A DNA stretch of 64,000 bases. Origin: Streptomyces sp. CC228A (lineage in GTDB: Bacteria > Actinomycetota > Actinomycetes > Streptomycetales > Streptomycetaceae). The stretch lies in NCBI RefSeq assembly GCF_021390935.1, contig NZ_JAJPUI010000004.1, positions 186,001 through 250,000 on the forward strand, given 5' to 3'. This document shows, piece by piece, positions 50,981 through 57,733 of this stretch; position 1 is the stretch's first letter; the number at the start of each line of letters is the position of its first letter. The notes under the pieces are model-generated. The model did not search any database. It was not told the origin of the DNA and saw nothing but the letters and a program-made list of their open reading frames with translations. The translations under genes and the position numbers were made by a program.

Positions 50981-53086
50981 ATGAGCGTCGAGCTGGTCCG
51001 GGGGCAGAACCACCCCCTGCCGGACACGCGACTGGAGATCCGCGTGGCGGCCGACGTGCCGGTCGTGGCGGGCGTCCTGCTCGCCGGCGCCGATGGCCGC
51101 GTCACCGGCCCGGACCGGATCGCCCACCCGGGCTCGCCGCGCCTGCCCGGGGTCGAGGTGCCCCGGCAGGCCGCAGCGCGGCACCGGCTGGCCGTGGACC
51201 TGGGAGCGGTGCCCGACGCGGTCCACCAGGCGGCCGTGGTCCTCGCCCTGCCGGCCGGTGCCGGACCCGACCGGTTCGGCACCGTGGCGGCACCCTGCAC
51301 CGCCGTCACCGGAACCGACGGCTCCGAGATCGCCGGCTTCACCCTCACCGGCCTGGCGGGCGAGTCCGCCGTCGTCGCCCTGGAGCTGTACCGCCGCCAG
51401 GGCTCGTGGAAGGTCCGCGCAGTCGGCCAAGGGTACGCGGGCGGACTCGCCGCGCTGCTCCACGACCAGGGAGTGCCGGACGCCGACGGGCTCGCCCGGG
51501 ACATCCAGGAAGCGGTCGGCCGGGGCATGGGGCGCACGGCCGCCCCGCCACCACCCCGCACCCCCGACGCGGCCCGCGTACGCCAGGGAGCCGCCGGCCC
51601 GCACGCCGCGCCCCGCGGCCCGTCGCCGGAAGCGCCGCCTCCGCACTCCGCGGACACCCAGCATCCCGCCCCGCCTCCCGGCCCGCACCCGGCCACGCCC
51701 GGGGGCCCGCTCCCGCCCACCGGCCACCACCCGGGCCGGCACCCCGCCCCGCCCGCGGGCCCCCGCGCGGCACCGGTCGGCGGCGCGCCCGCTCAGCCCC
51801 CGTCGCACCCGGGCACCGCGCCGGGCGGCGGCACGGCGGCGGGCGGCGCCGGCCGTATCGACTACACGCACCCGGGGCGCCGCCGGAGCACCGCGCCTCC
51901 GCCCGCCGCGCCCCCACCGCCTCCGCCCGCCGCGCCTCCCGCGCAGCCCGCCGCCCCGGTCGCGGGCGACGCCGCAGGCTGGTCGATGGACGAGCGCCTC
52001 TACAACCAGGTCTGGGGCATGTTCGAGGACCTGGCCCGGGCCACCGCCGCCTACCGCAGCGCCGTCGACTTCGCCGAGACCCGGAGGGAACAGGAACTCG
52101 ACCGCGCCCTCGCCGACCCCCGCAACCGCGTGGGGGCCGGAGGCGACGCGGCCCGCGCGGCCGCGCGGGCCAGGTGCCAGGAGCTCACCGACCGGGCCCG
52201 CGAGGCGCTCGACCGCGACCTGGACCGGCTCGCCGCCGAGTCCGACGTGGTCGAGCCCGCCCTGCCGCCCGCCTTCGCCGGCTGGGACAACCCCGTCTGG
52301 CACGCCTACCGGGCCCCCACGGAGATCCCCATGGCCGTGCGCTTGGGCGACCTCCACCTCCCGGAACGGCCCGAGCTGCGCATCCCCCTGCTGGTCCGGC
52401 TGCCCCTGGAGCGCGGCCTGTGGATCGACTGCGGCCGCCGCGGCTCCGAGGAGGCCCTGCTCGCGGACGGCGCCCGGTTGCGCCGACTCGCCCTGGACAC
52501 CGCGGTCGCGCACGCCGCGCGGCTCCTCGCCGTCTACCCGCCGGACGAGTTCGCCGTCCACGTCATCGACCCGGCCGGGGCCGCGGCTGCCGCTCTCGCG
52601 CCGCTCACCGCCGCGGGCGTCCTCGCGGCGCCGCCCGCGGCGGGGGCGGCCGGGGTGGCCGCAGCGCTGTCCCGGCTGACCCGGCGCGTGGACCTGGTGC
52701 AGATGGCCGTGCGGGCGGGCGCGGGCACCGATGCGCTGCCGCCTGACCTGGACACCGGCGAGCAGCTGCTCATCGTCAACGACTTCCCCCACGGCTTCGA
52801 CGACCGCGCCGTCAACCAGCTGCGCTACCTCGCCGACGAGGGCCCGCCCGTCGGGGTGCACCTGCTCCTCGTGGCCGACCGGGAGGACGCCCGCGCGTAC
52901 GGGCCCGTACTGGACCCGCTGTGGCGCTCGCTGCTCCGGCTGACGCCCGTCGCCGGCGACCACCTGGCGGACCCGTGGGTGGGCCACGCCTGGACGTACG
53001 AACCGGCGAGGGTGCCCCCGGGCAGCGAGGTGCTGGGCCATGTCCTGCGGCATGCGGCCGGGAAGCGGCGGGGCCGGGGCCGCTGA
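50981..53086 (+). CDS. TerD domain fused to a degenerate FtsK-like domain
   Basis: A 701-residue multidomain protein. Residues 1-175 form a divergent TerD domain (MSVELVRGQNHPLPDTRLEIRVAADV..., VVALELYRRQGSWKVRAVGQGYAGGLAALL) that has lost much of the acidic calcium site. Residues about 180-330 are a Pro/Ala-rich linker. A helical segment follows (ERLYNQVWGMFEDLARATAAYRSAVDFAETRREQELDRAL). Residues about 460-700 resemble an FtsK/EssC ATPase fold: IPLLVRLPLERGLWIDCGRRGSEEALLADG at the Walker A position and EQLLIVNDFPHGFDD at Walker B, then GVHLLLVADREDARAYGPVL. There is no GK[ST], so it is probably not an ATPase. ATG 50981, with GAGGGGGAAG upstream. Confidence 0.85.
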   Translation: MSVELVRGQNHPLPDTRLEIRVAADVPVVAGVLLAGADGRVTGPDRIAHPGSPRLPGVEVPRQAAARHRLAVDLGAVPDAVHQAAVVLALPAGAGPDRFGTVAAPCTAVTGTDGSEIAGFTLTGLAGESAVVALELYRRQGSWKVRAVGQGYAGGLAALLHDQGVPDADGLARDIQEAVGRGMGRTAAPPPPRTPDAARVRQGAAGPHAAPRGPSPEAPPPHSADTQHPAPPPGPHPATPGGPLPPTGHHPGRHPAPPAGPRAAPVGGAPAQPPSHPGTAPGGGTAAGGAGRIDYTHPGRRRSTAPPPAAPPPPPPAAPPAQPAAPVAGDAAGWSMDERLYNQVWGMFEDLARATAAYRSAVDFAETRREQELDRALADPRNRVGAGGDAARAAARARCQELTDRAREALDRDLDRLAAESDVVEPALPPAFAGWDNPVWHAYRAPTEIPMAVRLGDLHLPERPELRIPLLVRLPLERGLWIDCGRRGSEEALLADGARLRRLALDTAVAHAARLLAVYPPDEFAVHVIDPAGAAAAALAPLTAAGVLAAPPAAGAAGVAAALSRLTRRVDLVQMAVRAGAGTDALPPDLDTGEQLLIVNDFPHGFDDRAVNQLRYLADEGPPVGVHLLLVADREDARAYGPVLDPLWRSLLRLTPVAGDHLADPWVGHAWTYEPARVPPGSEVLGHVLRHAAGKRRGRGR

Positions 53087-53110
53087 GGCCGGGGCCCCGG
53101 GCCGCTCAGC
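53082..53110 (+). terminator. Hairpin at the end of the TerD-fusion gene
   Basis: GCTGAG (53082-53087, containing the stop codon) pairs with CTCAGC (53105-53110), enclosing a GGCCCCGGGCC-rich inner palindrome. Likely terminator before the TerC promoter. Confidence 0.45.
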
Positions 53111-53138
53111 AGGGCCCTTCTGTGCACTTGCCCTTCTC

Positions 53139-53168
53139 TTTACCTTTCTTTGGCGCGTCGGGTACGGT
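53139..53168 (+). promoter_or_regulatory. Candidate promoter of the riboswitch–TerC unit
   Basis: TTTACC (53139-53144), an 18-base spacer and TACGGT (53163-53168) in the only AT-richer stretch upstream of TerC. The predicted start, about 53,175, coincides with the first base of the riboswitch fold. Confidence 0.5.
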
Positions 53169-53175
53169 GTGCAGT

Positions 53176-53301
53176 GCGGAGGGGAGTATTCCCGCCTGCG
53201 GCGTGCTCGTCAGTACGGACGGTCGGACGGAAGACCGGTCCCGGGACGCCGGCCCAGCGTCGGCCCGTCACCGGGCGGCCACGGGTGGAAGAGACCTCCG
53301 G
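53176..53301 (+). ncRNA. yybP-ykoY (manganese) riboswitch upstream of TerC
   Basis: The leader contains the conserved GGGGAGTA (53181-53188) just after CGGAGG, and, about 105 bases later, GAGACCTCCG (53291-53300), whose CCTCCG pairs with CGGAGG to close the P1 stem. Several stems lie between (for example CCGGGACGCCGG and GCCCGTCACCGGGC). This layout matches the yybP-ykoY family, which senses Mn2+ and commonly sits before TerC/Alx or MntP genes. The TerC ribosome site is about 30 bases further on, so control could be by sequestration of that site or by termination. Confidence 0.78.
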
Positions 53302-53344
53302 CAGCGACGACGCTGAGCAGTAGCCGTACGACGCCGGAGGCGCA

Positions 53345-54355
53345 GTGCAAGTCACGACAACCATGTGGGTGGTGACCGTTCTCGGTCTGCTCGCCCTGAT
53401 CTCGGTCGACTTTCTCATCGGCCGCAAACCCCACGACGTGTCGGTGAAGGAAGCCGGCATCTGGACGGTCGTCTGGGTCGTCCTCGCCGTGCTCTTCGGC
53501 GTCGGACTGATCTTCATGGGGGAGAGCCAGGCATCCGGCGAGTTCTTCGCCGGGTACATCACGGAGAAGTCGCTCAGTGTCGACAACCTCTTCGTCTTCG
53601 TCCTCATCATGGCGAAGTTCTCCGTGCCCTCCCACCTCCAGCAGCGCGTCCTCCTCGTCGGTGTGCTGATCGCGCTGGTCATGCGGGCCATCTTCATCGC
53701 GGCAGGCGCCGCGATCATCTCCACGTTCTCGTGGGTCTTCTTCATCTTCGGCGCGTTCCTGATCTACACCGCCTGGAAGCTCATCAAGGAGGCGTCCTCC
53801 GACGAGCCCGAGGAGGAGTTCGAGGAGAACCGCCTCCTGAAGGCCGTCGAGAAGCGCTTCGGCGTCGCCGACCGCTACCACGGGACGAAGCTGTTCATCC
53901 GGGTGAACGGCAAGCGCGTGCTGACGCCGCTCATGGTCGTCATGCTGGCCATCGGCACCACCGACCTGCTGTTCGCCCTGGACTCGATCCCCGCGATCTT
54001 CGGCCTCACCCAGGACCCGTACATCGTGTTCACGGCCAACGCCTTCGCGCTGATGGGTCTGCGGCAGCTGTACTTCCTCATCGGCGGCCTCCTCAAGAAG
54101 CTGGTCCACCTCAGCTACGGCCTGTCCGTGATCCTCGGCTTCATCGGCGTGAAGCTCATCCTCCACGCCCTCCACGAGTCCGGGGTGCACGTCCCCGAGA
54201 TCTCGATCCCCGTTTCGCTGGGCGTGATCTGCGGTGTCCTCGTCATCACGACCATCACCAGCCTGATCGCCTCCCGCCGCCTGGCGGCCGCCGAGCAGTC
54301 CGCCGGCGAGCAGCCTTCCGTCGACGAGGGCGACAAGGACTCCGTGAAGGTCTGA
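53345..54355 (+). CDS. TerC/Alx-family membrane protein
   Basis: A 336-residue protein with about eight to nine membrane helices. Conserved TerC segments are SVDFLIGRKPHDVSVKEAG, GYITEKSLSVDNLFVFVLIMAKF, the second acidic motif GTTDLLFALDSIPAIFGLTQDPYIVFTANAFALMGLRQLYF, and LGFIGVKLILHAL. The membrane Asp/Asn residues in these motifs are the presumed metal path; the family is implicated in Mn2+ export and metalation of exported proteins. GTG 53345 is chosen because GGAGG lies 5 bases upstream. The manganese riboswitch in its leader supports a metal role. Confidence 0.93.
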   Translation: MQVTTTMWVVTVLGLLALISVDFLIGRKPHDVSVKEAGIWTVVWVVLAVLFGVGLIFMGESQASGEFFAGYITEKSLSVDNLFVFVLIMAKFSVPSHLQQRVLLVGVLIALVMRAIFIAAGAAIISTFSWVFFIFGAFLIYTAWKLIKEASSDEPEEEFEENRLLKAVEKRFGVADRYHGTKLFIRVNGKRVLTPLMVVMLAIGTTDLLFALDSIPAIFGLTQDPYIVFTANAFALMGLRQLYFLIGGLLKKLVHLSYGLSVILGFIGVKLILHALHESGVHVPEISIPVSLGVICGVLVITTITSLIASRRLAAAEQSAGEQPSVDEGDKDSVKV

Positions 54356-54375
54356 CCCCTGCGGAGTACACGCGG

Positions 54376-54409
54376 ACGCCGCCCGGTTGCCGAACGGCAC
54401 GGGCGGTGT
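54376..54409 (+). terminator. Terminator after TerC
   Basis: A 10-bp stem (54376-54385 with 54400-54409, one G-T pair) with an inner TGCC/GGCA stem, 20 bases after the TerC stop and followed by a short T run. Confidence 0.65.
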
Positions 54410-54421
54410 TTGCGTGTCCGC

Positions 54422-54721
54422 ATGAGATTCACGCAGATCCTCGATGTCGAGACGGACCGCATGGACGAGGTCCGCGCCCTGATGGACGAGTGGGGCGCGG
54501 AGAACGAACCCCGGGACTACGGACCCAGCCGCAGCATGATCCTCAAAGACCGAGACAACCCGGGGCGCTACTACGTGGTCGTCGAGTTCGACTCGTACGA
54601 GGAGGCCATGCGCAACAACGACGACCCCGGCACGAGTGAGATGGCCCAGCGGCTGGAGTCCCTCTGCTCCCGCCCGACGAAGTTCCTCAACTGCGACGTC
54701 CTGGAGATCCAGACCGCCTGA
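54422..54721 (+). CDS. Small dimeric alpha/beta-barrel (ABM-like) protein
   Basis: A 99-residue protein: MRFTQILDVETDRMDEVRALMDEWGAE..., then RSMILKDRDNPGRYYVVVEFDSYEEAMRNNDDPGTSEMAQRLESLC. The pattern of strand, helix and a YYVVVEFDSYEEA strand-helix is that of dimeric alpha/beta barrels (antibiotic monooxygenase or stress-response A/B type), and the family is common in streptomycetes. No active-site motif is certain, so no reaction is assigned. ATG 54422 has no clear ribosome site. Confidence 0.75.
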   Translation: MRFTQILDVETDRMDEVRALMDEWGAENEPRDYGPSRSMILKDRDNPGRYYVVVEFDSYEEAMRNNDDPGTSEMAQRLESLCSRPTKFLNCDVLEIQTA

Positions 54722-56100
54722 GCCCGCCGCCGCGGCCTGGCGCCGTCCCGGGCGTCAGGCCGCCGCCGCGGGTTCCCGGCCCGCTCGCCGGCCGGCTCAC
54801 CGCCCTCCGGCTCGGGACGCGTCTCCGGCAGCAGGGCGAAGCAGCCCAGGCTCAGCAGTGCGATGCCCGTCAGGTATGCCGCCACGCCCCACGGCGGACC
54901 GGAACCCCCCGACACGGCCGTCGCCACCATGGGCGTCAGCGCCCCGCCCACCACACCCGCCAGGTTGTAGCCCACAGCCGCGCCCGTGCACCGCACCCGC
55001 GGCTCGTACAGCTCCGGCAGGTACGCGGCGACCACGGCGAACATGGTGATGAACGCGAGCAGCGCCACCACGAGCCCCAGGAACATGGCCGCGGGCCGCC
55101 CCGTGTACAGCAGCCACACCATCGGGAACATCCACAGCGCCGACATCGCGCACCCCGCCAGGCACAGCGGCCGCCGCCCGTACCGGTCGCCCAGCATCGC
55201 CGCCAGCGGGGTCAGCGCCCCCTTGACGGCCACCGCGGCCATCACCACCAGCAGCATGACGGTGCGGTCCACTCCGCGCTGCTCCGTCCCGTACGCGAGC
55301 GCCCACGTCGACACGGTGTAGAACACCGCGTAGCCGACGGCCAGCGCCCCGGCCGTCAGCAGCACCGGCCGCCAGTGGTGCCGCACCACCTCCACCACCG
55401 GCGCGGTCGCCCGCGCCCCGCTCTCGGTGAGGTCCCGGAACTGCGGCGTCTCATGCAGCGACGTGCGCAGCAGCAGCCCGCCGACCGCGAGCAGACCCGC
55501 GGCCCAGAACGGCACCCGCCATCCCCACTCCCGGAACGCCTCGTCGCTCAGCGACGCCGACAGGGCCAGCACCACGCCGTTCGCCAGCAGGAAGCCGACC
55601 GGCGGACCCATCTGCGTGAAGCTCGCCCACAGGGCCCGCCGCCCCGGCGGCGCGTGCTCGGCGGTCAGCAGCACCGCGCCGCCCCACTCCCCGCCGAGCC
55701 CGAGCCCCTGCACGAACCGCAGCACCACCAGCAGCACCGGGGCCGCCACACCGATCGTCGCGTACGTGGGGACGAACCCCACCGCGACCGTCGCCGCGCC
55801 GGTCAGCGCGAGCGACGCGAAGAGCACCGGCCGGCGCCCGTACCGGTCCCCGACGTGGCCGAAGATCAGCGAGCCGAGCGGCCGGGAGACGAACCCCACG
55901 GCGAACGTGCCGAAGGCCGCCAGCGTGCCCGCGAGGGGCGAGAAGGCGGGGAAGAACAGGGGGCCGAGGACCAGGGCCGCCGCGGTGCCGTAGACGAAGA
56001 AGTCGTAGAACTCGATGGCCGTCCCGGTGAGGGAGGCGGCGGCGAGCCGACCCATGGACGGCGCCGACTGTGCCGCCGGCGGGAGGTGACGTGCGTGCAT
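54571..56100 (-). CDS. MFS transporter (metabolite:H+ symporter type), C-terminal end doubtful
   Basis: A 12-helix major facilitator of the MHS/ShiA-type branch. Key motifs are TGTAIEFYDFFVYGTAAAL in helix 1, GHVGDRYGRRPVLF between helices 2 and 3, RFVQGLGLGGEWGGAVLL and the second loop MLGDRYGRRPLCLAGC. It should take up a small carboxylate or similar compound with protons. The open frame runs to 54571, opposite the neighbouring gene for 151 bases, with an Arg-rich tail. A one-base shift near 54,760-54,800 would instead give the tail REPAAAA and a stop at 54755, which looks more natural. The start is ATG 56100; MGRLAAASL at 56055 is an alternative. Confidence 0.82.
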   Translation of the reverse strand: MHARHLPPAAQSAPSMGRLAAASLTGTAIEFYDFFVYGTAAALVLGPLFFPAFSPLAGTLAAFGTFAVGFVSRPLGSLIFGHVGDRYGRRPVLFASLALTGAATVAVGFVPTYATIGVAAPVLLVVLRFVQGLGLGGEWGGAVLLTAEHAPPGRRALWASFTQMGPPVGFLLANGVVLALSASLSDEAFREWGWRVPFWAAGLLAVGGLLLRTSLHETPQFRDLTESGARATAPVVEVVRHHWRPVLLTAGALAVGYAVFYTVSTWALAYGTEQRGVDRTVMLLVVMAAVAVKGALTPLAAMLGDRYGRRPLCLAGCAMSALWMFPMVWLLYTGRPAAMFLGLVVALLAFITMFAVVAAYLPELYEPRVRCTGAAVGYNLAGVVGGALTPMVATAVSGGSGPPWGVAAYLTGIALLSLGCFALLPETRPEPEGGEPAGERAGNPRRRPDARDGARPRRRAQAVWISRTSQLRNFVGREQRDSSRWAISLVPGSSLLRMASSYESNSTTT

Positions 56101-56160
56101 GCCGCGCAAACTACCGGGCGGCGGGCCCCCTTGCGGCCGCGCACACGAGGAGGCCCGGTC

Positions 56161-56817
56161 TCACCAGCCGCGTTCGCGCCATTCCGCGAGGTGCGGGCGC
56201 TCGTCGCCGAGCGTGGTGTCCCTGCCGTGGCCGGGGTAGACCCAGGTCTCGTCCGGCAGGGCGCCGAACAGCTTGGTCTCCACGTCGTGCAGCAGGCTCC
56301 TGAACGCCTCCGGATCGTTCCGGGTGTTGCCGACGCCCCCCGGGAACAGGCAGTCGCCGGTGAAGACGTGGGGAGGGCCGTGCGGGTCGTCGTAGACCAG
56401 CGCGATCGAGCCGGGGGTGTGGCCCACGAGGTGGCGGGCCGTCAGCTCGACCCGCCCCACCCGGATGGTGTCACCGTCCTCGACGAGCACGTCGGTCGGG
56501 ACGGCCACGCCCTCGGCGTCGTACCGCCCGGCGTAGGTGCGGGCACCCGTGGCGGCGACGACCTCGGCCAGCGCGCCCCAGTGGTCCTGGTGCCGGTGGG
56601 TGGTGACGACGGACGCGATGCCGTCGTCACCGATCAGGCTCAGCAGAGTGTGCGGCTCGGCGGCCGCGTCGACGAGCAGCTGCTCGTCGGTCGCGCGGCA
56701 GCGCAGGAGGTACGCGTTGTTGTCCATCGGGCCGACGGCGACCTTCGAGACGATCAGGTCCTGCAGCTCGTGCACGTCCGCGGGACCGCCGACCTTCACC
56801 ACTCCGCTGTACGTCAT
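56161..56817 (-). CDS. MBL-fold metallo-hydrolase
   Basis: A 218-residue metallo-beta-lactamase-fold protein. The metal motif is VVTTHRHQDHWGAL (HxHxDH), with downstream ligands in HTPGSIAL, VFTGDCLFPGGVGNT and VYPGHGRDTTLGDE. The set GDCLF...PGHG resembles glyoxalase II-like hydrolases acting on thioesters. It is cytoplasmic, with no signal. The maleylpyruvate isomerase-like gene lies 23 bases upstream in the same direction, so the pair may form an operon with mycothiol chemistry. Confidence 0.9.
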   Translation of the reverse strand: MTYSGVVKVGGPADVHELQDLIVSKVAVGPMDNNAYLLRCRATDEQLLVDAAAEPHTLLSLIGDDGIASVVTTHRHQDHWGALAEVVAATGARTYAGRYDAEGVAVPTDVLVEDGDTIRVGRVELTARHLVGHTPGSIALVYDDPHGPPHVFTGDCLFPGGVGNTRNDPEAFRSLLHDVETKLFGALPDETWVYPGHGRDTTLGDERPHLAEWRERGW

Positions 56818-56840
56818 GGGCTCAGCCTATCGCCGGGTCC

Positions 56841-57539
56841 TCACAGCGGGGGCAGCTTCGGGAGGGCACCGCCGGAGACCTTCAGGGCGGCGCCGTCGCG
56901 GCGCCCGGCCAGCCAGCCGAGGAGGTCGGCGGCGGTGCCGGTGACGGCCGTCTCCGGGGCCCCCGCGCCCTCGGCCGCCGTCCCCGTCCGCCACGTGCTG
57001 CCGTCGTCCGCGGTGAGCACGGTGGCGGGGACCGCCGGGTGGCCGGCGAAGCGGTCCGCCAGGAAGTCGATCTCCCGCGCGGTGAACTCCGCGGGCAGGT
57101 CCTCCAGCTCGTAGCCGACGCCGAGGTCGACGTGGTGCAGCTCGACCTCCACGAGGCGGCGGAAGGGGACGCGGGCCGCCTGGTCCGTGACGCCGTTGCG
57201 GAGCTCCACCGTGCGGCTCCAGTCGGCCGGGGCCTCGCCCTCCGCCTGGAACCGGGCGGCCGTCTCGCGCAGGTCCGCCAGCTGCGCCTCCAGGGGGCGC
57301 GGGGCGCCGGCCTCGATGTCGGCTTCGCGGGCCTCTGCGCTTGCGTACATGGGGAGGCCCTGGAGGACGTTCACCAGGGCGTCGGCGTTGCGGGACAGGT
57401 GGGCCAGGACGTGCCCGCGGGTCCACCCGGGCAGCCGTGACGGGGCGGCGACCGCCGCGTTGTCGAGAGTGGCGGCCGCGCTGAGCAGCCGCTCGGTCGC
57501 CTCGCGTACCGAGGCCAGGTCACGTACGTGGTCGATCAT
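56841..57539 (-). CDS. Mycothiol-dependent maleylpyruvate isomerase-family protein
   Basis: A 232-residue DinB/MDMPI-fold protein. The N-terminal four-helix domain has RLPGWTRGHVLAHLSRNADALVN and VELHHVDLGVGYELEDLP, whose His and Glu residues form the metal site (H in VLAHL, E and H in VEVELHHVDL). The C-terminal domain covers TVLTADDGSTWRTG... ADLLGWLAGRRDGAALKVSGGALPKLPPL. The family name comes from maleylpyruvate isomerase, but most members have unknown substrates and use mycothiol. ATG 57539 is chosen (MIDHVRDLASVREATERLL). Confidence 0.88.
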   Translation of the reverse strand: MIDHVRDLASVREATERLLSAAATLDNAAVAAPSRLPGWTRGHVLAHLSRNADALVNVLQGLPMYASAEAREADIEAGAPRPLEAQLADLRETAARFQAEGEAPADWSRTVELRNGVTDQAARVPFRRLVEVELHHVDLGVGYELEDLPAEFTAREIDFLADRFAGHPAVPATVLTADDGSTWRTGTAAEGAGAPETAVTGTAADLLGWLAGRRDGAALKVSGGALPKLPPL

Positions 57540-57689
57540 GCCGCCGACCCTAGCGCCGCCACTCGATCGGGTGAAGGTGACGAAGCGCGGACGTAAATCG
57601 AATGCACGTGCTATACGCTCGGTGGAGGCATCCTGGAAAGTCAGGGATTCATCCATCCGGCGGCCCCCATAGGCTCGAAGAGTCTGGGA

Positions 57690-57706
57690 CGGGGGCTGTG
57701 CCCCCG
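57690..57706 (+). promoter_or_regulatory. Hairpin in the uvrA leader
   Basis: CGGGGGC (57690-57696), TGT loop, GCCCCCG (57700-57706): a 7-bp perfect stem ending 10 bases before the AAAGG ribosome site of uvrA. It could affect translation or message stability. No PafBC-type promoter is seen upstream of uvrA. Confidence 0.45.
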
Positions 57707-57733
57707 CTTCTCTCAAGAAAGGTGCGGACCGGC

